Position numbers and translations under genes: made by a program
Assembly (NCBI GenBank): GCA_020024155.1
Contig: JAHHUE010000040.1
Location: forward strand, 1-14,543
Source of the DNA: Oscillospiraceae bacterium
GTDB lineage: Bacteria > Bacillota > Clostridia > Oscillospirales > Ruminococcaceae
Direction: 5' to 3'
Length of the DNA stretch: 14,543 nucleotides
The notes under the pieces: model-generated
Told to the model about the DNA's origin: nothing
The model's database searches: none
Seen by the model: only the letters and a program-made list of their open reading frames with translations
In this document: piece after piece, positions 1 to 8,500 of the stretch
How the letters are laid out: every line of letters begins with the position of its first letter
Position numbering within the stretch: position 1 is the first letter of the stretch

Positions 1-49
1 TTCGATACATATCAACGCATTTTCTTTTAAATTCATAACTGTAACGCAT
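1..49 (-). CDS. IS3-family transposase OrfA, N-terminal fragment (continues beyond the window)
   Basis: On the minus strand an ATG at 49-47 opens a frame that runs off the left edge and encodes MRYSYEFKRKCVDMYR. This matches my recollection of the N-terminus of IS3/IS150-type OrfA proteins, whose helix-turn-helix domain binds the IS ends (recognition from memory, not from a search). A good Shine-Dalgarno sequence, AAGGAGGG on the minus strand (plus 60-67), lies 10 bases upstream of the ATG, which supports this start. Only 16 codons are visible, so the family call rests on a short stretch. Whether the element is intact, and where orfB lies, cannot be seen. No terminal inverted repeat could be identified with confidence to the right of the gene. 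Confidence 0.7.
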   Translation of the reverse strand, partial: MRYSYEFKRKCVDMYR

Positions 50-57
50 AAAAAATA

Positions 58-91
58 TACCCTCCTTACTGGTTGTCCAGTAATGAGGGTA
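58..91 (-). promoter_or_regulatory. Hairpin sequestering the transposase ribosome binding site
   Basis: Bases 58-72 and 77-91 form a 15-base stem with one mismatch (65 against 84) and a 4-base loop. Read on the minus strand, the 3' arm contains the AAGGAGGG ribosome binding site of the transposase, and the stem is followed by a T-rich run just before the ATG at 49. Transcripts entering the element from outside would fold this stem and hide the site, or terminate there. Insertion sequences such as IS10 and IS50 are known to use this kind of protection against outside transcription. The structure is seen directly; the role is inferred. Confidence 0.6.
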
Positions 92-147
92 CATATCAAT
101 TGTGTAAGAGCCTTTTATAATTTTGTAAGTTCATAAAAATTTTACCA

Positions 148-178
148 TTGTATGATATTTACAATGAAGTAATATAAT
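148..178 (+). promoter_or_regulatory. Possible promoter for the IdeS-like gene
   Basis: TTGTAT at 148-153 and TATAAT at 173-178 resemble sigma-A -35 and -10 boxes, but the 19-base spacer is longer than the usual 17. The region is so AT-rich that chance matches are expected. The rest of 92-220 shows no gene. This is the best candidate for driving the protease gene, whose ribosome binding site is at 221-227. Confidence 0.3.
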
Positions 179-220
179 GTTAAAATATAATTGAATTATA
201 ATATGGTTTTATATGTAAAA

Positions 221-227
221 GGAGGGG
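221..227 (+). promoter_or_regulatory. Ribosome binding site pointing to an ATT start at 234
   Basis: GGAGGGG at 221-227 is a strong Shine-Dalgarno sequence. The first in-frame ATG of the downstream gene is at 273, more than 40 bases away. An ATT at 234-236 lies in the same open frame about 8 bases from the GGAGG core. Starting there adds 13 residues, giving a basic N-region that completes the signal peptide. No ATG, GTG or TTG lies in that frame between the site and 273. Confidence 0.6.
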
Positions 228-233
228 AAAGAT

Positions 234-3200
234 ATTAATAAGAGAATATTTAATAGATATATATCTATTTTAATGACAGCTGTTTTTATACTTCAAACTG
301 GTTTTTTAAGTGTATTTGCACTTGAAAATGAAGAAATAAAAAAACAAGATATATCTTCTAATGAAGTTGTAAAAGCAGAAGATAAAACTATAAAAGTAGA
401 AAAAAGTTTAGATGAACAATCAAATATAAGTGAAGAAAACAATGTTTTTGATGAAACTTTAAAATCAGAGAATAATGATAGTACACTTATGGAAAGTGTA
501 GAATATTTTGACTTTGATGCAGAAAATTTGAAACAGGAATTTTCTAAAAATGGCAATAAAGTTACTCAATATGTAAATCAAGAAGATGGCAAAACAAAAA
601 CAATTATTTGGACACAAGGCATTGAGCCACCAATAATGAGTAATGACAATACAAATCAATTTGTTAGAAAAGAAGAAGTATCAAATGGAGAGAAATTTGT
701 TACATATATTTCACCTTATTATCCTAATAATGGTTGGTATGATGTTAACAAAGATTATCAACATGATAGTAATTTATGCTTTGCAGCAGGTGCATCAAAC
801 GCTTTGCAATGGTGGCTTGCTCAAAATGAAATTTATATTGATAAATACCTTGCTATTACTCCTAATTATCCAGAAGATAAAGGAAAAAGACTTGAACAAT
901 GCAGAAAACCGGTTACATCACAATATGACAGCAATGTATATGCATCTTTTGTTGCACAATATACGGATAGACCTGATGGGTATTGGCCAGATATATTGCA
1001 GGACCAATTCATAAATGGTTATCGTGGAAAAACAAATGGTGGTGTAAATGATGTTGAAGTAGATGCCGAAGGTCTTTTGACAAAAGGGCCAGACAGCAGA
1101 GGAGGTTTTTTCTTTGATGTTTTTGGCATTACAAAATTAACTGAAAGAAGATATTACAGCACAAATTATGATGCGTTTAGTAAGGATTTAAAACAACTAC
1201 TGCTAGATGGTAATATGATTCTTATGGATTATAACATGGGTGGAATATCACACCTTGTTACAATTTGGGGTGCAGAATATGATTCTGATGGAACAGTAAG
1301 TGCTATATATATGACAGATTCAGATGACCCACAAAGTAATGGTATGGTAAGGTACAGAGTGATAAATAAAGGCGGCCCTGCCATTACAACACGCGTTGAT
1401 AACAAAAGCACTAACTTTATACAGCATATAGAAATTCTTTCACCAGCTACACAATTGTGGGAAGATTATTTTAATGAAAATAAAATTGAAGTTGGCGTGG
1501 ATTGGACAAATACAAACATTACATATAATGGAAAAATTCAAAAGCCAAAGATTAATGTTTCAAATATACAAGCCGGACACGATGTAAAAGTGTTTGTACA
1601 AGGTGAGCAGAAAAATATTGGTAAATATGAAGCAAAAGCTGTTTTGTATGGAAAAGATGCAAATAAATATAAAATAGATAAAAGTAAAGAAACTGTTCAA
1701 TATAGTATTGATAAAATTGGTTCAAATGTTAACCTTAATGCTATACATAAAGATGATGGCAATGAAAAATATGTTACACTTAGTGCAGAAGTAACATTAA
1801 ATAACAGATTAAAACCAAATGGAACAGTTACATTTAAAAATGGAAATACAGTTATAAAATCGGATGTTACACTTAATAGAAAAGGTGTTGCAATATTTGA
1901 CTGGAAATCGATTCCTGACGGTGACCATGAGATTGTAGCAGAATTTATACCAAGTGATACTAATACACATGAAATAGGTATAAGTAATAAAGTTGTTGTA
2001 AATATCTCACAAAAAGAACAAACTCCATTATATATAAAATCAATTGAAGGGAAAAGATATAAAGACCCAGATTTTAAAATTGAGACTTATGGTGGCAGTA
2101 GCACTGGCAATACTATAATTAGTTGCGACAATAGTGATGTTCTTTTGATAAATGGTGATATGGCTACAATTGTTGGTGTTGGTGAAGCAACTATTACGGC
2201 AACAAAATTGGGTGATGATATATATAAGGATGTGACTGCATCTCAAAAAGTAGTTATTTCAAGAGCATTAGTACCCGATATTAAATATCCAGTTGCAACT
2301 GAATTAGAGTATGGACAAAAATTATCAGATAGTATTTTAAATGGTGGTAGCACAGAATACGGCCAATTTGTGTGGGAAAATGCAGATATTGTTCCGGAAG
2401 TATCAAATAATGGATATAATGTAAAATTTATTCCAAACGAAAACACTTTAAAATATTATGAAGATGTACAAAATAAAATTCAAAAAATTAAAGTTGGAGT
2501 TAAAAAAGGTAATCCAACCTTAGAAATATCATCAAAAGTATTGAGTGAAACAAATTCTAAAAATATAGAATTAAATGTAGAAATTGATAAAATAGGATAC
2601 GGAAATGATGTAACAGGAAAAGTTGATTTTATTAACATTGAAAATGATAAAAATGTGAATATTGGCGAAGCAAATATAAAAGATGGTGTTGCAACTGTTA
2701 TATGGAAAGATGTTCCTAGGGAATTATTAAAAATTAAAGTGATTTATAGTGGAGATAATAATTATCAATCAGTAGCTAGCAAAGAAATTGTTGTTGATGT
2801 GAGAAAAATCTTTCAAGATAATTTTACAATTACAACAATTCCCAATAAAACTTATGGCGATACTGAATTTGTAATAGAAACAACCGGAGCACTTGGTATT
2901 GGTAAAGAAAGCTTTATAAGTTCAGATAGCAGTGTTATTAGTATTTCTGGTAATATTGCAACTATCCATAAAGCAGGTGCAGTGGAGATTACTGCAACTA
3001 AATCAGCTGATAACGATTACAACAATGCAGTATCAACTGTTAAAGTTATTGTAAATAAAAAGACATTGACAATAACAGCAGAAGACAAGTTAAACATCAT
3101 TAAAAATAGCAGTATGCCTGCATTAACATATCAAGTAAATGGATTTGTTAATAATGATAAGTTTATTACTGCACCAGTTTTAACTTCTCAAGTTGCAGAT

Positions 3201-3707
3201 ACAAATAAAGTTGGAGAATATTCAATTGTCGTATCAGGAGCTAATGTTACAAATGCTGAAAGCTATAATATTGTTTATGTAAACGGCAAGCTTGGAATTG
3301 TTGATAATAACTTAGATAAACCAGAAGTAAAACCAGAAGTAAAACCGGATACAACTGTACAAAATAATAATACAAATACAGTTGTTCCAAATAGTCCAAA
3401 TTCAATAACAAACAATAATAAGCCAAGCAGTAAACCAAGTAATCAGAAAACAGATAAAGAAAATGAAAAAGTTGAAAAAAATTCTGATAAAAAAGATGAA
3501 AATATCAAAGATAGCGATTCAGAAAATATAACTGAAAGCAAACCAGACAGCGAAAAAATTGAAGATGAAGAAATCAATAGTCAGAATACAGAATCAACAC
3601 AAGCTGAAAAAGAAGATAATAATTTTACTTTAAAAATAATTATCATATTTGTTTTGGTATTTATTTTAGTATTTTTTATTGTTGTTCGTTTATTTAAATT
3701 ATTTTAA
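234..3707 (+). CDS. IdeS/Mac-like cysteine protease, secreted, multi-Ig-domain, membrane-anchored
   Basis: Numbers count from the ATG at 273; add 13 for the preferred ATT start at 234. A signal peptide (to about residue 16, ending SVFA) precedes an acidic linker. Residues 143-392 resemble the streptococcal IgG-cleaving protease IdeS/Mac: Lys160, Cys169 in NLCFAAGASNALQWW, FINGYR at 246-251, SRGG at 275-278, His327 in SHLVTIWGAEYDSDG, and Asp349/Asp351 in MTDSDD. These match the IdeS Lys84, Cys94, His262, Asp284 and Asp286 pattern, so the site looks intact. Next come two paired Ig-like modules (about 484-664 and 747-930), an intervening segment, and an MBG-like module (930-1010). A low-complexity Asn/Lys/Glu spacer (1012-1117) leads to a membrane helix (1119-1140) with a basic tail and no LPXTG. 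Known IdeS proteins cut immunoglobulin hinges; the substrate here is unknown. The gene is flanked by its own leader and a terminator, so it appears monocistronic. Confidence 0.85.
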   Translation: MNKRIFNRYISILMTAVFILQTGFLSVFALENEEIKKQDISSNEVVKAEDKTIKVEKSLDEQSNISEENNVFDETLKSENNDSTLMESVEYFDFDAENLKQEFSKNGNKVTQYVNQEDGKTKTIIWTQGIEPPIMSNDNTNQFVRKEEVSNGEKFVTYISPYYPNNGWYDVNKDYQHDSNLCFAAGASNALQWWLAQNEIYIDKYLAITPNYPEDKGKRLEQCRKPVTSQYDSNVYASFVAQYTDRPDGYWPDILQDQFINGYRGKTNGGVNDVEVDAEGLLTKGPDSRGGFFFDVFGITKLTERRYYSTNYDAFSKDLKQLLLDGNMILMDYNMGGISHLVTIWGAEYDSDGTVSAIYMTDSDDPQSNGMVRYRVINKGGPAITTRVDNKSTNFIQHIEILSPATQLWEDYFNENKIEVGVDWTNTNITYNGKIQKPKINVSNIQAGHDVKVFVQGEQKNIGKYEAKAVLYGKDANKYKIDKSKETVQYSIDKIGSNVNLNAIHKDDGNEKYVTLSAEVTLNNRLKPNGTVTFKNGNTVIKSDVTLNRKGVAIFDWKSIPDGDHEIVAEFIPSDTNTHEIGISNKVVVNISQKEQTPLYIKSIEGKRYKDPDFKIETYGGSSTGNTIISCDNSDVLLINGDMATIVGVGEATITATKLGDDIYKDVTASQKVVISRALVPDIKYPVATELEYGQKLSDSILNGGSTEYGQFVWENADIVPEVSNNGYNVKFIPNENTLKYYEDVQNKIQKIKVGVKKGNPTLEISSKVLSETNSKNIELNVEIDKIGYGNDVTGKVDFINIENDKNVNIGEANIKDGVATVIWKDVPRELLKIKVIYSGDNNYQSVASKEIVVDVRKIFQDNFTITTIPNKTYGDTEFVIETTGALGIGKESFISSDSSVISISGNIATIHKAGAVEITATKSADNDYNNAVSTVKVIVNKKTLTITAEDKLNIIKNSSMPALTYQVNGFVNNDKFITAPVLTSQVADTNKVGEYSIVVSGANVTNAESYNIVYVNGKLGIVDNNLDKPEVKPEVKPDTTVQNNNTNTVVPNSPNSITNNNKPSSKPSNQKTDKENEKVEKNSDKKDENIKDSDSENITESKPDSEKIEDEEINSQNTESTQAEKEDNNFTLKIIIIFVLVFILVFFIVVRLFKLF
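2034..3056 (+). repeat. Duplicated Ig-like module pair within the protease
   Basis: Two segments of the protein, encoded at about 2034-2261 and 2829-3056, share one pattern. Each begins with a K-x-Y-x-D-x-x-F motif, followed by ETTG or ETYG, a central S-x-D-S-x-V or C-D-N-S-D-V stretch, then G-x-A-T-I and ITATK, and ends in V-x-V-I-x-K or K-V-V-I-S. Each is preceded by a second type of Ig-like domain (residues about 484-578 and 747-844). The stalk therefore seems to have grown by duplication of a two-domain unit. DNA identity between the copies is low, so the duplication is old. Confidence 0.6.
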
Positions 3708-3722
3708 CTTAATAAAAAAGAG

Positions 3723-3755
3723 GACAGTTGACTAATAAGTCAATTGTCTTTTTTT
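3723..3755 (+). terminator. Intrinsic terminator after the protease gene
   Basis: An 11-base stem pairs 3723-3733 with 3738-3748 (one G-U pair) around a 4-base loop and is followed by seven T residues. It sits 15 bases after the stop codon of the protease gene and separates it from the riboswitch promoter. Confidence 0.9.
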
Positions 3756-3789
3756 ATTTGCAGAATAAATATGTTTATAGGTTTTTATA

Positions 3790-3818
3790 TTGACATTTAT
3801 AGGTTTAGATGTTAGCAT
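3790..3818 (+). promoter_or_regulatory. Sigma-A-type promoter of the B12 operon
   Basis: A perfect -35 box TTGACA (3790-3795) is separated by 17 bases from TAGCAT (3813-3818), which is preceded by TG at 3810-3811 (extended -10). Transcription would begin near 3825, about 30 bases before the riboswitch P1 stem. A second -10-like TATAAT at 3840-3845 lacks a well-spaced -35 box. Confidence 0.65.
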
Positions 3819-3849
3819 ATTTGTTAGATTAATCTTTAGTATAATTTAA

Positions 3850-4050
3850 TATAACTTTGTGGCTCTGCATTGTTTAGATGTAGAGATGAACAAGGGAATC
3901 AGGTGAAAATCCTGAACGGTAACCGCCGCTGTATGTGTTGAGTATGTATTCGTTAACGAAAGTTAGTCACTGGGTAACTGGGAAGGCAGAGTGCAAACGC
4001 AGTAAGTATATATTACTTATATAAACATAAGTCAGAAGACCTACAAATGT
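3850..4050 (+). ncRNA. Cobalamin (B12) riboswitch
   Basis: The conserved core is clear: GGGAATCAGGTGAAAATCC at 3894-3912, then ACGGTAACCGCCGCTGT at 3916-3932, then GGGAAGGC near 3980, and the B12-box-like AAGTCAGAAGACCT at 4029-4042. P1 can form between TTTGTGG (3856-3862) and CTACAAA (4041-4047) with one G-U pair. In this family cobalamin binding stabilises the fold and turns off the downstream genes. It lies ahead of a transcobalamin-like and ECF transporter operon, as expected for corrinoid uptake. The call is secure; the subclass was not determined. Confidence 0.95.
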
Positions 4051-4058
4051 TAAGAGAT

Positions 4059-4084
4059 GACATATTGATGTGATATGTCTTTTT
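4059..4084 (+). terminator. Hairpin with T-run just after the riboswitch
   Basis: GACATAT (4059-4065) pairs perfectly with ATATGTC (4073-4079) across a 7-base loop and is followed by five T residues. It may be part of the riboswitch expression platform. The stem is AT-rich and weaker than the hairpin at 4095-4128. Confidence 0.6.
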
Positions 4085-4094
4085 GGTTTCGCAG

Positions 4095-4130
4095 AAAAAT
4101 GGCTGTGACATTTGTCATAGCCATTTTTAT
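4095..4130 (+). terminator. Strong terminator hairpin in the B12 leader
   Basis: Bases 4095-4109 and 4114-4128 form a 15-base stem (one G-U pair) with a 4-base loop, A-rich at its foot and followed by T residues. It would stop transcription about 70 bases before the first operon gene. Bases 4108-4115 (ACATTTGT) are exactly complementary to 4043-4050 (ACAAATGT), which overlaps the 3' strand of riboswitch P1. The free P1 strand could therefore open the top of this hairpin when B12 is absent. Confidence 0.75.
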
Positions 4131-4199
4131 TTGCTCTTTTACAAGGTAATATTTAAAATCTAAATGATTAGTAATAATATATTATCGATAGGAGGAGAA

Positions 4200-5507
4200 A
4201 TGAAAAAAAGAAGAATACTGAACTTGCTTATGGTTGTTGTCATTATTCTAACTGCATTATGCGGTGTAATGACAGTGGGTTCTATAAAAGGCTGGTTTGA
4301 TAAAGAAGTTCTAGTAGAAGAAACTTTAATGATTACAGGCAAAACCGGAATTGCAACAGTTGAAAGAAATGGTATTGCTTATGAATTGGAATCCAATTCT
4401 ACATTAAGAAATTATGATGTGTTGAGAACAAAGGTTTCTTCTGAAATTTTGGTGTCAGATAGTGCAAGAGAAAGATTGTCAATTGGTGCAAACTCTAAAG
4501 CACAAATTATGATGCTTGAAGGAAATACAGAAATACAGATTTCGCAAGGTGAAACATTTGTTGATGGTAGAGAAATTTCATATCCATTTACTTTGAATGT
4601 AGATGAAGTAGCAATAATCGGCGAAAACGCAGTATATACTGTTTCAGTACAAGCAGGAACAACAACAGTTTATGTATACAGTGGAAATATTACTTTGGAA
4701 AGTGATGAACTTGATGAAGTAAAACAAGCTGTGGCAGGTGAAACTATATCAGTAATTAAAGATTCATCTAATAATGTTACTGTAAGTATTTCTAAATTTA
4801 AAGCAGAGGCTTTAAACGAATATCAAATTAAAAAATTGCAAAATTGCTCTGATAAATCCGGTTTTTATTTTTCATCAGAAGATTTAGACAATGTAATAAA
4901 AACTAGACAGCAAGAAAAAGAAAAAGCTCAACAAGAACAACTTTTGCTCGCACAACAAGCAAAAGAAAAGCTTGAAAAAGAGCAAGAAAAATATGAAAAA
5001 GCTAAACAGGAACAACAGAAACAGCAACAAAATTACAATGATAAAAATAGCAATCAAAATACAGATGCAAGCATAAATGCTAATGTATGGGTAGAAGAAG
5101 AAATTCCATCTTTTTCAACCAATACTAAATACTGTACAATTGAAATTAGATGTGATGAAATTCTAAATAATATGGGTAATTTAACACCAGGTAAAGAAGC
5201 TTATGTGCCATCAAATGGGGTAATTCTTGCTACATCAAGCGTAGAATTTACAGAAGGCGAAACAGTGTTTGATATTATTCAAAGAACTTGTAGCACTTTG
5301 GGTATTCATCTTGAATATTCATTTACACCAATGTACGATAGCTATTATATTGAAGGAATAAACAATCTTTATGAAAAAGATTGTGGTTCTCTTTCTGGCT
5401 GGTTGTATAAAGTTAATGGTTGGTTCCCTAACTACGGATGCTCTAAGTATACAGTAGCAGAAGGAGATACAATTGTTTGGACTTATACTTGTAATGGATT
5501 CTCGTAA
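4200..5507 (+). CDS. Membrane-anchored FecR-like protein with C-terminal transcobalamin-like (DUF4430) domain
   Basis: The start is ATG 4200 because AGGAGG (4190-4195) sits just ahead; an in-frame ATG at 4164 has no ribosome binding site. The 435-residue protein has a basic N-terminus and one membrane helix (about 6-28). A FecR-like beta domain follows (about 45-190; ERNGIAYEL, LSIGANSKAQI). Next is a charged Gln/Glu/Lys coiled coil (232-282), and then a DUF4430/transcobalamin-like domain (312-432). The last carries the family marks TVFDIIQRTC, YIEGINNLYEKDCG, SGWLYKVNGWFPNYG and EGDTIVWTYTC, with cysteines at 312, 318, 364, 395, 414 and 431. This fold resembles the C-terminal cobalamin-binding domain of animal intrinsic factor and transcobalamin. 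With the B12 riboswitch upstream and ECF genes downstream, a role in capturing corrinoids on the outer face of the membrane is a strong inference. Binding itself is not shown. Confidence 0.85.
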   Translation: MKKRRILNLLMVVVIILTALCGVMTVGSIKGWFDKEVLVEETLMITGKTGIATVERNGIAYELESNSTLRNYDVLRTKVSSEILVSDSARERLSIGANSKAQIMMLEGNTEIQISQGETFVDGREISYPFTLNVDEVAIIGENAVYTVSVQAGTTTVYVYSGNITLESDELDEVKQAVAGETISVIKDSSNNVTVSISKFKAEALNEYQIKKLQNCSDKSGFYFSSEDLDNVIKTRQQEKEKAQQEQLLLAQQAKEKLEKEQEKYEKAKQEQQKQQQNYNDKNSNQNTDASINANVWVEEEIPSFSTNTKYCTIEIRCDEILNNMGNLTPGKEAYVPSNGVILATSSVEFTEGETVFDIIQRTCSTLGIHLEYSFTPMYDSYYIEGINNLYEKDCGSLSGWLYKVNGWFPNYGCSKYTVAEGDTIVWTYTCNGFS

Positions 5508-5531
5508 ATTCAGCATAAAAGAGGAATATAA

Positions 5532-8500
5532 ATGAAAAATAAAGTTTTAAATAGGGTATTATCATTGTTGCTCTCAGTTACAATGATGGTTGGGATGGTT
5601 CCTATATCATCTATGAAAGCTTATGCAATAGATGATAATGTAAATGAAATTTCAGAAGAAATTGTGCAGGAAATTGCACAAGAAAATAAAACAACAGAAA
5701 GTTTGCAGGAAAACGAAAATCCTGTAACAGAAGAAAATGTTTCAGAACAAGTAAATACTGAGCAAGTGGTTGAAAAAGTTTCTAACAAAGTTGTAACAAT
5801 AACAGCATCTCTTGAAAAAGATAATTATTATGTTGTTTTACCTCAATCAATTGTTGTATCAGAAGACCTTTCTGATACATATGGTTATATTGATAGTGTA
5901 ACTGGTGAAGTTTCAGCATTGGATAGTCTTATTGCTATTCATCAAATATTGTTTGGCGATGCATTTACGCCAGATACAAAAGATGGTATTCTTGATGTAA
6001 GTGAAACAGGATTTATCACAGCAATGATGGGAGAACAAACAAGTAATGTTGGTTTTGCTATAAATGGCTATATGCCTAACGATGGTATTCTCTCAGATGC
6101 ATATCAGCAATATACTGGATATAGTCTTAATCAAGCAAAAGTTATTGATGGAGATAATGTTCAATTCTTTTTCTATAATCCAGCAGGTAATTATGGAGAA
6201 ATCTATACAAACTTTGTAAAAGATGATAAACACGTTACAGAGTTTAATATGACAACTGGTGTTGAAGAAACATTATCGTTGCAGGGATATTCATTTATGT
6301 ATGAAGGCTGTAACTCAACTATAAATTGGAAAACAATTAAAAATGCACAAATTTGTATCGTTGAATTCAGTGGAGAAAATCTTGGAGCTTTAACACCAAT
6401 TGATACAGTTATAACAGATGAAAACGGCAATTTTAAATTAAACTTTGCTAATGCAGGTAAATACTATATTGCAGTAACTTCAAATCCTGACACTGCTACA
6501 TATATTATTCCACAAATCTGTAAAGTAGTTGTATCAGAAATTACATCAGACCAACAAGCAGCAATTAGCGTTGATGAAAAAATTGATGAAATTGGCGAAG
6601 TTACAGTAGAAAAAGAAACCTTAATTATTTCAGCAAGAAATGCTTATAATTCACTTACACAAGCTCAAAGACAGTTTGTTAAAAAGCTTGATGTACTTAA
6701 ATCAACAGAAAAAACACTTGAAGAATTAAATAAAAAAGCAGCTTTGGATGTTGACGAAAAAATTTCTGCAATAGGAAATGTTACAACATCAAGCAGAAAA
6801 GATATTGAAACAGCAAGAAAAGCTTATGAACAACTTACAGCAACTCAAAAGAAACTTGTTACAAAATTAGATGTTCTTGGAGAAGCTGAAAAAACATTAG
6901 AAGAGTTAAGTAAAAACCCAAATATAAGTGAACAACCAAAAGAAGTTAGTGCTTATTGGCCAAACTTCCGTGGTAATCAGTTTAATATTGGTATAACAAA
7001 TGCAAGAACACCACAAACAGAAGACGCTGAAAACATTTATACAAAATGGACTAAAAAACTAGGTTCTGGTTGGATGGATGCACCATCAGCACAAATTATA
7101 GTTGATAATACACTTATAGTGATGTGTGGTAGAAACATCTATAAACTTGACTTAAATACAGGCGATGTTATAGCAAAAAATGAGATGGTTCAAAGTCCTA
7201 ACTGGGGGTACACACCACCAACATATGGAAATGGTATGATTTTCTGCCCAATTGACCGAGGCACTATTCAAGCATTTAATGCAGAAACTTTGGAATCTTT
7301 ATGGGTTTATACAGACCCAATGGGAGGACAATCACTCAGCTCAATCACATATGATGATGGATATATTTATACAGGGTTTTGGAACAGTGAAGAAAGTGAT
7401 GCAAACTATGTTTGTATCAATACATTTGATGAAGATATAACTTCTGAAACAGAAGAAAAAACAGCAACATGGACTTATAAAAATAAAGGTGGTTTTTATT
7501 GGGCAGGTAGTGTTGTAGTTGGTGATGCTGTTATTTTTGGTATGGATAACGGTGAAGGACAATCAACTCTTGATGGAAAATCCAAAATCTGCTCATTTAA
7601 CAAGAAAACAGGCGAAATTATTTCTGAATTAGAAATAGTTGGCGACCAACGTTCATCAATAGTTTTTGAAAAAGAAACAAACAGAATTTACTTTACAACA
7701 AAAGCAGGATACCTTTATCGTGCAGATGTAAATGTGCAAACAGGCGAAATTTCAAACCTTAAACATTCAAGCACTTTTAACAGACAGGCTACTGCTACAC
7801 CAGTTGTTTATAAAGGTAGAGTATATTCAGCAGTAGGTGGTGGCGTAGGTGCAGCAGGTGAAGTTGTTGTTGCAGATGCAGAAACTTTGAAAACACTTTT
7901 TACGGTTCCATTAAAAGGATATCCACAATGCTCACTTTTGCTTTCAACAGCTTATGAAGAACAAACAGGAAGTATATACCTTTACTCAACATACAACATA
8001 ATGCCAGGTGGTGTATCTGCAATAAAAGTTAAAACAGACTGCAAAACAGCAGATGACGCAGAACTTGTTGAAATTTATGATGCAAAAGGCTTTGAAAATT
8101 ACTGTATTTCAAGTATAATATGTGATGAAAAAGGTACACTTTATTATAAAAATGACTCTGGCTACATATTTGCAATAGGTGTCCCAGAAACAGTTAATGT
8201 TGAAAAAATTATAAATGATATAGGTACTGTTACAACAAAGTCTAAAGGTGTAATATCTGCTGCAAGAGGTGCTTATGAAGCATTGAGCGATGCAGATAAA
8301 CAAACTGTAAAGAATTATAATACTCTTGTTAAAGCAGAAATTACTTATGTTGAAAAACTTATTGAAGCAATAGGCAAGGTTACATCAAAATCACAAACAC
8401 CAGTTGAAAATGCAAGAGCAGAATATGAATTGCTTACAACTGAACAACAAGAACAAGTATCAAACTATACTGAATTGGTAAATGCTGAAAAAGCATTAAA

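Noticed and set aside
643..1014. A 123-codon open frame inside the protease gene
   Set aside because: It overlaps the conserved catalytic Cys region of the protease, has no ribosome binding site, and resembles no protein; it is a shadow frame.
3300..3420. Possible cell-wall sorting signal or repeat in the Pro-Glu-Val-Lys region of the protease
   Set aside because: The repeat is only a short PEVK-type linker and no LPXTG motif precedes the C-terminal membrane helix.
3840..3845. TATAAT as the -10 box of the B12 operon promoter
   Set aside because: No -35 box lies at suitable spacing (TTGTTA at 3821 gives only 13 bases); the TTGACA/extended -10 pair upstream is better.
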